A DNA stretch of 64,000 bases from Paraphysomonas bandaiensis (taxonomy: Eukaryota; Chrysophyceae). A program made the position numbers and the translations under genes. The notes below the pieces were generated by a model. That model worked only from the letters and a program-made list of their open reading frames with translations. It was not told where the DNA came from and ran no database searches. Below, piece after piece: positions 36,101 through 41,900 of the stretch (its first letter is position 1; each line of letters starts with the position of its first letter). The stretch covers positions 124,001 through 188,000 of the forward strand of contig CBFFRP010000217.1 in NCBI GenBank assembly GCA_965644295.1. The letters are read 5' to 3'.

Positions 36101-36523
36101 GAAGAGAAGCGCGACGAGTCACACCTCTTTGATTCGTTTGATGATTTCTACAGTACCAGTTTTGGAGGTTCAGAGATGGATTCCACAGTTGAGGGTACTG
36201 CAGACTATGATGGGACGACAGTGGCTCTAAGTGTTGCAGAGTCCGCTAGTGCCCCTGGTAATGTCCGGACAAGTCGGGGAACCCCGCCACCACGCAGCGA
36301 GTCGGATAGTTTCGCTTTGAATGGTACACAAAAAAGTCAGAGAAGCGTCGCCGACACGTCAGAGTCTTCTTTCCCGAGCCAAGTTGTGTATCGCGGTCAG
36401 AGAAACCAGCCCGAAGCCTCAAATGAAGACTCGGCGTCCTCAAATCTATTTGATGTATTCACATCACCGATGCGGAGACCAGATGATGATGTTCATGTGG
36501 TGTCGGAGGAGTTTGGCCTCTAG
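21149..36523 (+). CDS. Giant type I surface protein: Pro-Thr repeats, seven GDGWGS domains, two LRR blocks
   Basis: One uninterrupted frame of 5124 residues. Signal peptide about residues 1-24; unique N-terminal domain about 25-375. PT region 1 about 378-980, with Pro every fourth residue. Cys-rich domain 1 (CVDNCTDI, DRFGDGWGSDV, SWSFCG-type end) about 982-1260. PT region 2 about 1260-1722. Domains 2-7 about 1725-3655, separated by short PT linkers. First plant-type LRR block (LTGTLPSSIGNLKGMTAL) about 3690-3910. PT region 3, 16 copies of a 29-residue unit, about 3915-4430. Second LRR block (GFGIVGSVPFTVGNL) about 4445-4660. Transmembrane helix GYAVGGFVFIGLVIVLCLFF about 4690-4711, then a Ser-rich tail of about 410 residues. 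The PT regions would form extended, probably O-glycosylated stalks. Likely a cell-surface or adhesion protein; ligand unknown. Copy number should be treated with care because the repeats are nearly identical. Confidence 0.9.
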   Translation: MLRTSIVHIFYLLISLKLFNAHYASPENSVIDLTTQKYVDSFWIEGGYLEIADDTWTVVSTTLTTFRNAVVFISTPVIDEYSGPMAPRIRRVSSSGRVSFEAALYGVNDSFCSTEWSVPTSMGPTVVTWLAVEQGAYQLAGHRLFIGEGNIMRVNEDSNDAVNYVRLNFPRGCGSHINACSFDEITHVGFISQLQTLVYERYLIARGVHIRRSYIEFLLQPHDSAISNYYVMTTPEKLAYFAFPLGLHAGCMEGINLESISINGATHVPQALEFDMTYISTPGLFAVVGSAADVSESTGVGVLDLTSVGANIYVQEDRCISPTLHPSPESVYALVLGEQREPGDVVCMGLFTPAGPSRKPRALVADKGFVTTTAMGALGTTPAPTPSVGSTPAPTPSIGSTPAPTPSVGSTPAPTPSIGSTPAPTPSIGSTPAPTPSIGSTPAPTPSIGSTPAPTPSIGSTPAPTSKPTVAPTSMPTFSPTRPPTGQPTSCPSFTPTSAPTIVPTSTPTFTPTSMPSIAPTGFPTLLPTAAPTSIPSRAPTVTPTPVPSISPTASPSHSPTSTPTFVPTSSPTNTPTGAPTISPTGVPSSTPTTIPTASPTRAPTMSPTAVPSSAPTEVPTVTPTAFPTFAPTAIPTASPTAVPSSSPTAGPTVTPTASPTHAPTVSPTAVPSSSPTAGPTAIPTASPTHAPSASPTASPTAVPSSSPTAGPTVTPTASPTHAPTVSPTAVPSSSPTAGPTVIPTASPTHAPSASPTASPTAVPSSSPTAGPTVTPTASPTHAPSASPTASPTAVPSSSPTPGPTVTPTASPTHAPTAIPTASPTAVPSSSPTAGPTVTPTAFPTHPPTASPTAVPSSSPTAGPTVTPTAFPTHSPTASPTAVPSSCPTAGPTVTPTASPTHAPSASPTASPTAVPSNSPTVSPTAVPSSSPTAGPTVTPTASPTHAPTAIPTASPTAVPTIHPTAAPSSSPSVTPTYLPTSDNGFSCVDNCTDIVLPTDETCLFVSIFDRFGDGWGSDVNLHYWLEAGGVKYYDSYATSDCDCITRVACLSPIGSVGDQAYFFSVSNDENVLPDFFWEIHWTVQVVENGVFGPKYYGGYNTSMVFDYSSADNHYELSTYEGLLTYPESCSEYNSTTDFTSWYIDNRRYDGTGSAFSGPGDASAYSDSSYFITSAHNSSLLSKFSSSSCFSDAGFFESECFAPGSYIYRMTGVCGIGSGNFTWSFCGRTGGIGEQLKFDIIDGECVPGAQDTIDDVCNPKPSLEPTSLPTFLPTLFPTRKPTQSPTNKPSSIPTRAPTRVPTRSPTRAPTRVPTRSPTRAPTRVPTRSPTRAPTRVPTRSPTRAPTATPSVSPTVTPTRVPTTIPTANPSVAPTFTPSVEPTKLPTLFPTVTPTATPTIEPSMMPTCAPTANPTLCPTVEPGLPTPPPTSHPTSAPTLLPTLKPSSQPTVFPTSIPSLDPTVKPTASPTVTPTASPTAVPSNSPTAGPTVIPTASPTHAPSASPTASPTAVPSSSPTAGPTVTPTASPTHAPSASPTASPTAVPSSSPTAGPTVTPTASPTHPPSASPTASPTAVPSSSPTAGPTVIPTASPTHAPSASPTASPTAVPSSSPTADPTVAPTASPTHSPTASPTAVPSSSPTAGPTVTPTASPTHAPTASPTVSPTAVPSSSPTAGPTVTPTASPTHAPTAIPTASPTAVPTIHPTAAPSSSPSVTPTYLPTSDNGFSCVDNCTDIVLPTDETCLFVSIFDRFGDGWGSDVNLHYWLEAGGVKYYDSYATSDCDCITRVACLSPIGSVGDQAYFFSVSNDENVLPDFFWEIHWTVQVVENGVFGPKYYGGYNTSMVFDYSSADNHYELSTYEGLLTYPESCSEYNSTTDFTSWYIDNRRYDGTGSAFSGPGDASAYSDSSYFITSADNKNDLFTFSSTYCHASWKNTDTECFESGHYIFRSTGFCDENSDNFTWSFCGESGGSQEQFEFEIVGGECIAGAKTSLVDVCLSLPTLTPTPKPTVSPTLSPTFSPTALPTSSPTFTPTISPTESPSFVPSSVPSSFPSESNTLECVDNCTDIMVSPTDTCLYVTLIDRFGDGWGSDVDFEHWVVAAGVEYTPLSATVDCDCTVIGGCLSPLMALGDQSQYLSVRSDDNSLPDFFWEIHWTVQVVENGVFGPKYYGGYNTSMVFDYSSADNHYELSTYEGLLTYPESCSEYNSTTDFTSWYIDNRRYDGTGSAFSGPGDASAYSDSSYFITSADNKNDLFTFSSTYCHASWKNTDTECFESGHYIFRSTGFCDENSDNFTWSFCGESGGSQEQFEFEIVGGECIAGAKISLVDVCLSLPTLTPTPKPTVSPTLSPTFSPTALPTSSPTFTPTISPTESPSFVPSSVPSSFPSESNTLECVDNCTDIMVSPTDTCLYVTLIDRFGDGWGSDVDFEHWVVAAGVEYTPLSATVDCDCTVIGGCLSPLMALGDQSQYLSVRSDDNSLPDFFWEIHWTVQVVENGVFGPKYYGGYNTSMVFDYSSADNHYELSTYEGLLTYPESCSEYNSTTDFTSWYIDNRRYDGTGSAFSGPGDASAYSDSSYFITSADNKNDLFTFSSTYCHASWKNTDTECFESGHYIFRSTGFCDENSDNFTWSFCGESGGSQEQFEFEIVGGECIAGAKISLVDVCLSLPTLTPTPKPTVSPTLSPTFSPTALPTSSPTFTPTISPTESPSFVPSSVPSSFPSESNTLECVDNCTDIMVSPTDTCLYVTLIDRFGDGWGSDVDFEHWVVAAGVEYTPLSATVDCDCTVIGGCLSPLMTLGDQSQYLSVRSDDNSLPDFFWEIHWTVQVVENGVFGPKYYGGYNTSMVFDYSSADNHYELSTYEGLLTYPESCSEYNSTTDFTSWYIDNRRYDGTGSAFSGPGDASAYSDSSYFITSADNKNDLFTFSSTYCHASWKNTDTECFESGHYIFRSTGFCDENSDNFTWSFCGESGGSQEQFEFEIVGGECIAGAKTSLVDVCLSLPTLTPTPKPTVSPTLSPTFSPTALPTSSPTFTPTISPTESPSFVPSSVPSSFPSESNTLECVDNCTDIMVSPTDTCLYVTLIDRFGDGWGSDVDFEHWVVAAGVEYTPLSATVDCDCTVIGGCLSPLMALGDQSQYLSVRSDDNSLPDFFWEIHWTVQVVENGVFGPKYYGGYNTSMVFDYSSADNHYELSTYEGLLTYPESCSEYNSTTDFTSWYIDNRRYDGTGSAFSGPGDASAYSDSSYFITSADNKNDLFSSTYCHASWKNTDTECFESGHYIFRSTGFCDENSDNFTWSFCGESGGSQEQFEFEIIGGECIAGAKTSLVDVCLSLPTLTPTPKPTVSPTLSPTFSPTALPTSSPTFTPTISPTESPSFVPSSVPSSFPSESNTLECVDNCTDIMVSPTDTCLYVTLIDRFGDGWGSDVDFEHWVVAAGVEYTPLSATVDCDCTVIGGCLSPLMALGDQSQYLSVRSDDNSLPDFFWEIHWTVQVVENGVFGPKYYGGYNTSMVFDYSSADNHYELSTYEGLLTYPESCSEYNSTTDFTSWYIDNRRYDGTGSAFSGPGDASAYSDSSYFITSADNKNDLFTFSSTYCHASWKYSETECFESGHYIFRSTGFCDENSDNFTWSFCGESGGSQEQFEFEIVGGECIAGAKTTVVHFCPESPTSLPSVSPTFSPTITSSPTVVPTYFISVNETGAALCDMSASFRLYELAENGWQCDESNQPITTNDVHVCDDNWSGLVCDSDNEVVSVSFAGMGLTGTLPSSIGNLKGMTALDFSGNNLSGPIPASFSKLRNLRSLNLAGNNFGSSGRRRWLSSSMDVELAVRRLQIDYIDPAFSIFSRMTSLTYLDISENGYRGQIPESMCNLKKLSTFITISESPAPGRANDFDCVAQCLVSNPKLNLVIEEDIAICPPPPTAYPTISPTVEGATNSPTTAPTVSPTVVPTLFPTTVPTVEGATNSPTTAPTVSPTVVPTLFPTTVPTVEGATNSPTTVPTVSPTVVPTLFPTTVPTVEGATNSPTTVPTVSPTVVPTLFPTTVPTVEGATNSPTTSPTVSPTVVPTLFPTTVPTVEGATNSPTTSPTVSPTVVPTLFPTTVPTVEGATNSPTTVPTVSPTVVPTLFPTTVPTVEGATNSPTTVPTVSPTVVPTLLPTTVPTVEGATNSPTTSPTVSPTVVPTLFPTTVPTVEGATNSPTTVPTVSPTVVPTLFPTTVPTVEGATNSPTAAPTVSPTVVPTLLPTTVPTVEGATNSPTTSPTVSPTVVPTLFPTTVPTVEGATNSPTTSPTVSPTVVPTLFPTTVPTVEGATNSPTTVPTVSPTVVPTLFPTTVPTVEGATNSPTTAPTVSPTVVPTLFPTTVPTVEGATNSPTAAPTVSPTVVGATLSPTVVPSYSPSWNPTIVPSHKPTEVPTVSPTLPGETNQPSCAPSLAPTFEGATNTPTRIANAADIALCSLISSTNIPSLVEDGVLSGWKCGDNFVPESPSGSAAAYCDDGWTGVTCIDNVIDAIDLSGFGIVGSVPFTVGNLVSLRSLDMSANEFIGPLPTSLSRLVNLESLDVHDNFLGSASISSDGDVARSRRLQNIDDSLHIFGNMESLSYLDISGNGFQGEIPGSLCAAPLRTLRVKELESTSYPRNEFTCISSCLLANPNLILVIPSNIQECVTTEPTSSPTNPAAGALTNSEASPQSTTSVIGYAVGGFVFIGLVIVLCLFFRKRVKEQQDLKEEAFSNWQEKEKTRLDIHELQSASSSNNTSDSNNSISYSSHSSYSGSGSSTGSGSRASGSTGMKKMVGNGLELRTQNSADLSFPLVVDLDTSDGENDKFTVEHSDDLYDDGSSYVTGSTETSSVYTRSLDSQTSRTTSTRSNRSWTSGSLGQSDSRSITSGTSYSGSSVSGSSFTGSTWSRSTGTWSTRSGMSRSTMSRSSGFFSSGVDSHIPPIREEREESSYTNSHSDTERGDSITTSTYPEDYVEYGRDVYHDDSSLRFEEKRDESHLFDSFDDFYSTSFGGSEMDSTVEGTADYDGTTVALSVAESASAPGNVRTSRGTPPPRSESDSFALNGTQKSQRSVADTSESSFPSQVVYRGQRNQPEASNEDSASSNLFDVFTSPMRRPDDDVHVVSEEFGL
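22283..22548 (+). repeat. 30-bp coding minisatellite (PAPTPS-GST unit), about 9 copies
   Basis: In-frame 30-bp unit encoding ten residues of the type TPAPTPSIGS, about nine times at the start of PT region 1. Copies differ mainly at Val/Ile and wobble bases. Confidence 0.9.
23040..24060 (+). repeat. Irregular coding Pro-Thr repeat array 1
   Basis: Repeated modules encode SPTAVPSSSPTAGPT, VTPTASPTHAP and SPTASPTAVP in varying order. The array is closely related to the one at 25545-26290. The two belong to a segmental duplication with a 2220-bp offset that also includes the following Cys-rich domain. Confidence 0.9.
25027..25186 (+). repeat. 36-bp coding repeat, 4 copies
   Basis: Four consecutive units encode RAPTRVPTRSPT, each 36 bp and almost identical at the nucleotide level. 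They lie in PT region 2 and are unusually arginine-rich compared with the other PT repeats. Confidence 0.9.
25545..26290 (+). repeat. Irregular coding Pro-Thr repeat array 2
   Basis: Same modules as the array at 23040-24060. Its last part and the following domain match the segment 2220 bp upstream base for base over long stretches, so one of the two was copied recently. Confidence 0.85.
26894..32115 (+). repeat. Tandem 999-bp coding repeats (Cys-rich domain plus PT linker)
   Basis: Equivalent positions recur at 27759, 28758, 29757, 30756 and 31749: spacings 999, 999, 999 and 993 bp. Each unit encodes one Cys-rich GDGWGS domain and a linker containing LTPTPKPTVSPTLSPTFSPT. Copies differ at only a few bases. 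The short unit lacks 6 bp (two codons, Thr-Phe) near 30909. Every length is a multiple of three, so the frame is kept. Such identity implies recent expansion or ongoing conversion. Confidence 0.95.
32924..34315 (+). repeat. 87-bp coding minisatellite, 16 copies
   Basis: Sixteen consecutive 87-bp units encode a 29-residue module beginning VEGATNSPTT and ending TLFPTTVPT. Variation is confined mainly to one position (TTA, TTV, TTS or TAA) and to Phe/Leu in TLFP/TLLP. The array separates the two LRR blocks. A long frame on the opposite strand is a by-product of the repeat. Confidence 0.95.
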
Positions 36524-37229
36524 AGTTTGGAGGTTTTATATATGTATTGGTGATCGTAAGATCATATCATTTTATATTATGGACATTTAGCGCAATTTAA
36601 ACACTCTTTACATGTATGAGTTACCAAATTGTGTACATTGTCAATTGAACATCGGTAGATATTCTATTTATGAATTGCGCAAAGTTGTGCGTGTTGTGAG
36701 ATATGTATGCAGAATATAGACATAACCCTTACTTTATATTGCCATTATAGGTGAGATATCGTAACGTATAATACCAAGGTGTTGTGTGATAATGAATATG
36801 CCGATTTGCGTATGGTACATTATACGTTATACCGCATTGCAATACGAACTGATGTGTAGTACTAAACCCCATGAAGCATCCTGGAGGATCATCCAGCACA
36901 TTAACACCAGTATTGTTAGTTAAAAGCTAATAGTTTCCAGAAAAGTATAGAATAGATCCGAAAGTTGAAGTATTGGCGATACAAATGACACGACCTTACT
37001 ATGTGCTCTGTTGAGCAATTAAGAACTGTATTTTAAGTATAGCAGTCACTAGAATAGCCGTATCAGAGTCAGTATTGTATGAGATAGTTTTGACAAAATG
37101 AAATGTATTGACTGTATAAGACGACACTTGAAACTCGCCAGGACTTAGAACACCTATGGGCTTATATGTATTAGAACGATGAACTATCGTACAATGAAAT
37201 GATTACAGCTTACAGTATGTCGCAGATAC

Positions 37230-37900
37230 GATCAAACAAAGAGCCCCCTCAACAAAGTCGGTTTCCCAACTTCTCGTGGTGTTCTGGGGGATATGTACCA
37301 GAGATATGTCTCCAGCAAACTAACGTGAACCGCATATATAGTCAGAAGATATTGTTCTGCCAATTCATATCCAAATGCTTGTGTGGTGTAAGGGACATTA
37401 ACAAGTGTCACGATTGCATAATGTTGACTTAAAACTATTCTTACTGCTTGGAAATCATAAAAACGTAACAGAGATTTCAAGAACCAAGAACAATAATCAA
37501 TACAATAAAATTATTATTACTGCGTCTGTAAGAACAATACACGGTGAATTTCTTGTGCCTGTCTATTGATCGTTGACATTAATTCGAGATCACCTTCATA
37601 CGTGATAAAATCATTTTAACGTACCTGTCTCCGTTCCCTGCTTTTCTTCTTAGGTTCCGTTTTCTGCCCACTCATAGCCAAATTCTTGTGTGGTACAAGG
37701 GACATTAATAAGTGGCATTTGTGTAGACGTCTTTAGGCCTTGACGAATAAACAGGAATCCGGGAATGGGAGGGCAACCGCGGTATTGGGCTGTTTTGCAG
37801 AATTCGAGCACCCGAGATGAGTTCACCTTAAGGACTAAAAAAAATCTGAAGTTAGCAGATGTCAGGTATATCAACATTCTGCTTGATCACTGGGTGTCAC
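37230..37900 (-). repeat. Dispersed composite repeat, copy 2
   Basis: Reading on the minus strand: a CAAGCAGAATGTTGATATACC segment, a CTTCAG junction, a roughly 225-bp block shared with the copy at 3838-4240, then a block of about 215 bp shared with 44345-44570 in the opposite orientation, then the conserved coding-like block GYELAEQYLLTIYAVHVS. The copy at 44345-44570 lacks the 225-bp block, so the latter is either an insertion here or an intron-like or lost segment there. Confidence 0.6.
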
Positions 37901-38129
37901 AAACGCGTCTTACAATGCTAAGAGAGAGGGAGAGCTTCACTGATGTATATTGGACTGGTTAGCTTGTATTTGCTGTGGGTGAACAACTCACCTGGAAGTC
38001 TATGCTAGAAGGGACTCTCGATTTTATTTTAATGTTCGATCATTATTGTTGGCTGAACTAAGCTAGGATTATTGTTTTCTACTCGTTTAGAATGTGGAAA
38101 TAATAAATGTATCATTACTCTACTAATTT

Positions 38130-38340
38130 CTGACTGCGCTTACTTTGAGTGATAGATCGAAAATGGTTGCACTTTGGTGCTTGCGGTGATGAACAAGCAG
38201 CGTTCGTAGAGTTGAGTTGTAGGATATCCGATATAAGCACTATAGTTAGTTAAATTAGTTCTACTGAATGTCTGATTAATAAGAAGCGCAAGCTTGTGCG
38301 GTGCCGCAACCAACCTAACAACTTGCGCGACACTAAGCAT
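38130..38340 (-). repeat. Dispersed repeat fragment (CACCGCAAGCACC family)
   Basis: Minus strand carries CACCGCAAGCACCAAAGTGC followed by CACTCAAAGTAAGCGCAGT, matching the start of the repeat at 3838. An AACTAACTATAGTG segment also recurs in both copies. No coding capacity. Confidence 0.55.
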
Positions 38341-38548
38341 AACATAACTTTCATCTAGTTACTACCCGGTATAATCCGGATCATATGCTTCTGCTCAATC
38401 TACTTGTCCTACCACAAACAACTTGCAGTCGATGTCTACGACATATATATAGGTCTCCTATGTATGTTGCAGATCTTTAGGGCCCTCTAGAAGGTGGTGT
38501 TCACAGCAGCAGATTGTCTGGAGAAAGGAGAAGAGTAGCTCTAGAACC

Positions 38549-38841
38549 TAACAGAAGTTGACATTATTTGCTAAGGTTTACTATTCTCAACTGATAAGAT
38601 GAAATTATAAACATTACATGATAAAGAACCTAAGTTGTGTTCGATGTGTTCAACACCATTCATTTACTACTATAGTGTACAAACCACCCACTCAGTGATC
38701 GTATCCTGTATAGTCATCCACTTCTACTTCAGTTTCATACTACATAATATAATGTACTAATTACATATATATCTTTCGATCCTTGCATCTCACATAATAC
38801 TGCACTCAATTGCAAGTATATAGAATCTTCAGATCTCAACA
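38549..38841 (-). repeat. 3' LTR of the Copia element
   Basis: 293 bp; on the minus strand it begins TGTTGAGATC and ends ACTTCTGTTA. By direct reading it is identical to the other LTR. Ends are TG...TA rather than the common TG...CA, but the flanking 5-bp duplication fixes the boundary. Confidence 0.95.
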
Positions 38842-38850
38842 CTCCCCCTC
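38842..38850 (-). other. Polypurine tract of the Copia element
   Basis: Minus strand GAGGGGGAG lies directly against the TGTTGAG start of the 3' LTR, the expected place and composition for the plus-strand primer. Confidence 0.85.
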
Positions 38851-38966
38851 AATTGAGTGTTGTACTTATGACGCCTCCCAGCTATTGAATGCCTGAGATA
38901 AAAAAATTCTTGACAGTAAAATAGACTCATCTCTAAGTCTAAACCTCTGTCTAAAAAACTCAGTAC

Positions 38967-41900
38967 CTACTTGCGCCTTCTTTTATCCCTTGGTCCCTCA
39001 TTAATCACTTCAGTGGAACTCTTAACTTTCTCTCCAAGATTTCTCTTTCTCTGCTCCATATATGATAAACCAACCAATGACTTTGTATAAATATCTGCTG
39101 CTTGTTGCGATGTATGCACATGCACTAACTTAATCGTATTGAACTGATTGGGATCCACGTGCTCTCTCACCATGTGATACTTAATCTCAATGTGCTTCGA
39201 CTTCTTGTGAAACACTGGGTTTTCGGCCAAATCCTGGGCACTCTGACTGTCGATGAAGAATGGTGTGGGTTTGATGAGCCTCAACTTAATCTCACCCGTC
39301 ACCCCCCGAACCCATAGCACTTCTTGGAGACCCGAGTAAATACACTGATACTCAGACTGCATGCTTGACGTTGCCACTGTCGTCTGCAGTTTGGACTGCC
39401 AGACTATAGGCCCTCCCGCTGCAAACCCAACGTACCCCGACGTGGACTTCCTGGAGAGCTGATCTCCCGCCCAATCCGCGTCAGTAAACATATGGAAGTC
39501 GAACCGTCTACTCCCATATTGAATCCCTTTGTCAATAGAACCACGAATATATTGCCATACATGTGTTAATAGCTTGCATACTTCAATATTCACCTTATTA
39601 CTGAACCGAGACAGTACTCCCACTGCATAGGCAATATCCGGCCTCGTGTTCATCGATAGATATAGTAATGCACCTATCAGCGGCCGATATGGGAAGTTAT
39701 CTACTATAAGCTGTTCCTCCTCGGTATGCTCATGCCGCGCCCCTTTTGCCACTAAATCCATTGCTTCCGCCGGTAGAGGACTCTTCCGTACCTTTCGCGG
39801 TGACCCAAGATACTTTTCAAACTTTTCTAAGATCTTAGCCGCATATACTGATTGGTCAAGACGAATATACTCTGGCGTTCTTGTGACTCGAACATTCAGA
39901 AAATGTTCCATCTCGCCCATATCCTTCATATCAAACCGGGCACACAGTTGAGCTTTAATATCCTTCACTATGTTGACATCACGACCTAACACTAGGATAT
40001 CATCCACATATATCGTTAATAATATCAATTCATCGCCCTTATACTGATAATACAAACACGGGTCTAATACACATGGTTTAAAATGCATAGATCGTATGAA
40101 TTTATCCAATGTTTTCCACCACGACCGCGGGGAACTCCGAAGCCCGTATAACGACTTCTTCAACTTAAAGCAGTACCCCTCAGGCAGCTGAAAGTCCGGA
40201 GTTGCCTTCATATATACATCCCCCTCTATATCTGCATATAGAAATGCGTTAGACACATCCAGTTGATGAATTACCATGTTCATCACGAAAGCTATGGCGA
40301 TTAACAGTCGCACTGTTACCCCCTTAACAACGGGTGCGAAATGGTTCGCCCAACCACTCGACTGCTGTCCACAACCGATTGCTACAAGACGAGCCTTATA
40401 TCGGCGGACCTCTCCCTCCTTATCGTACTTCTTTCCATAGACGTACTTGGAGTGCAGTGGGACGACTCCGTCCGGTATACGAGTCACCTCCATGGTATCT
40501 CGCTTCGCCAAACCCTCTCGCTCTACACGGCGAGCTCGTCTCCACTCCCTGTGCTCGGCACTCTCCAAGGACTCACGATGTGTCTGAGGCACTGTCGACT
40601 CTTCCGCTGACATCCACACTGAGTCTGCCTCCTGTAAAAGGTCACTCACATCACTCTCATCACTCAAATGATGGATTTGTCCTAACACCGACACATTCGT
40701 TACCGTCCTTGGAGTTCTTGCGCGTTTGCCGTGCGGATGATTCTCGGCAGGGGTCCCTTCCCCCGAAGGTAATGCTGAGTCAGCCTGGGGCTGCACCTGC
40801 CCACTTTCCGACTGCTGTGGCACCACTCCGCTGATACCGCCGTCACGGTTGTCAGTAACTCTGGCCCTAACCACCCTCTGCGCAAGATCCTCTGTCATCT
40901 TCTTGATGTCAGCAATATGAATAGGAGTTTTATCCTCCACTTGAACCTGGTTACCAGTAACCAACGACCGGTATCCCACAATAAGTCCCTTCCTTATCAC
41001 CACTCTGTTAGTCTTGTATAGCAGACCACCATCCTCATGGTGCTTTCCGATAAGATACTCAAACTCACCCGGTTGACGAGCCTCGGGATCTATAGCCACT
41101 TGAGCCTCCTCCAGCTCTCTATAATAATCCTGAGACCTCTCAGGTACCGATTCATCAAATAATACATGTACAGAGTGTACTACGGTGTCCCCCACTAGCA
41201 CCTTGTATCCTTTTCGATCAGCTGGATACCCTATGAAATAACCTGTCATTGCTTTGTCCTCCCAGTCCTTCCTCCTGTCGGCCTTGGGTGTTAGCACATA
41301 TGCTTTGCACCCCCATTTCCGTAGCCACGATAGGCTGGGAACGCTCCCCCCTGGGACACACTCATATGGAGACATCCATCCTTGCCACGTCCGAGTTGGC
41401 ATTCGTCGCACAATGTAACATGCAGTTTGATAAGCATCAGACCAGAACGACTTTGGAAGTCCAGATGCCGTCAACATCGTCAGTGTCATCTCCCCAATTG
41501 TTCGGAATTTCCTCTCAGACACCGCGTTGAGCTCTGGCGTGTCTCGTGTTGTATGTGACACCCGAGTCCCATATCGCTGCAACAGATACTCTCTTATCTG
41601 CTGACTAATAAGTTCGGATCCTCCATCGGCATGATACTCCACTATACGGTTCCACCCCTCGTACTTCACTAAGTGGACCTCGCACAAGTGTCGTAGACAT
41701 TTGAACACCTCCTCTCCGCTTCGAGTCCTCAATCCATATTCCCATATCATCTTTGTTGCTAAGTCCGTGAATAGGAGCACGTACTTATACCCTTGTCTGG
41801 ATTCACAATTCAGGTAGACTGAGATGTCCGCTGTCACTCGTTCCAGAAACCTGACTGCGCTTAGCTCTTCGTTGTCCCGTGATTTGAACGAATGCCTGGT

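Larger units (their letters stand above)
36524..38548. other. Intergenic with dispersed-repeat fragments, left of the Copia element
   Basis: Follows the stop of the giant gene. 36524-37200 is AT-rich with nothing recognised. 37230-37900 and 38130-38340 are reverse copies of the dispersed composite repeat. Open frames here belong to those repeats and are broken. Confidence 0.5.

Noticed and set aside
40334-40834. Plus-strand frame of 166 codons within the Copia element
   Set aside because: It lies opposite the conserved linker and reverse transcriptase part of gag-pol and has no recognisable protein features.
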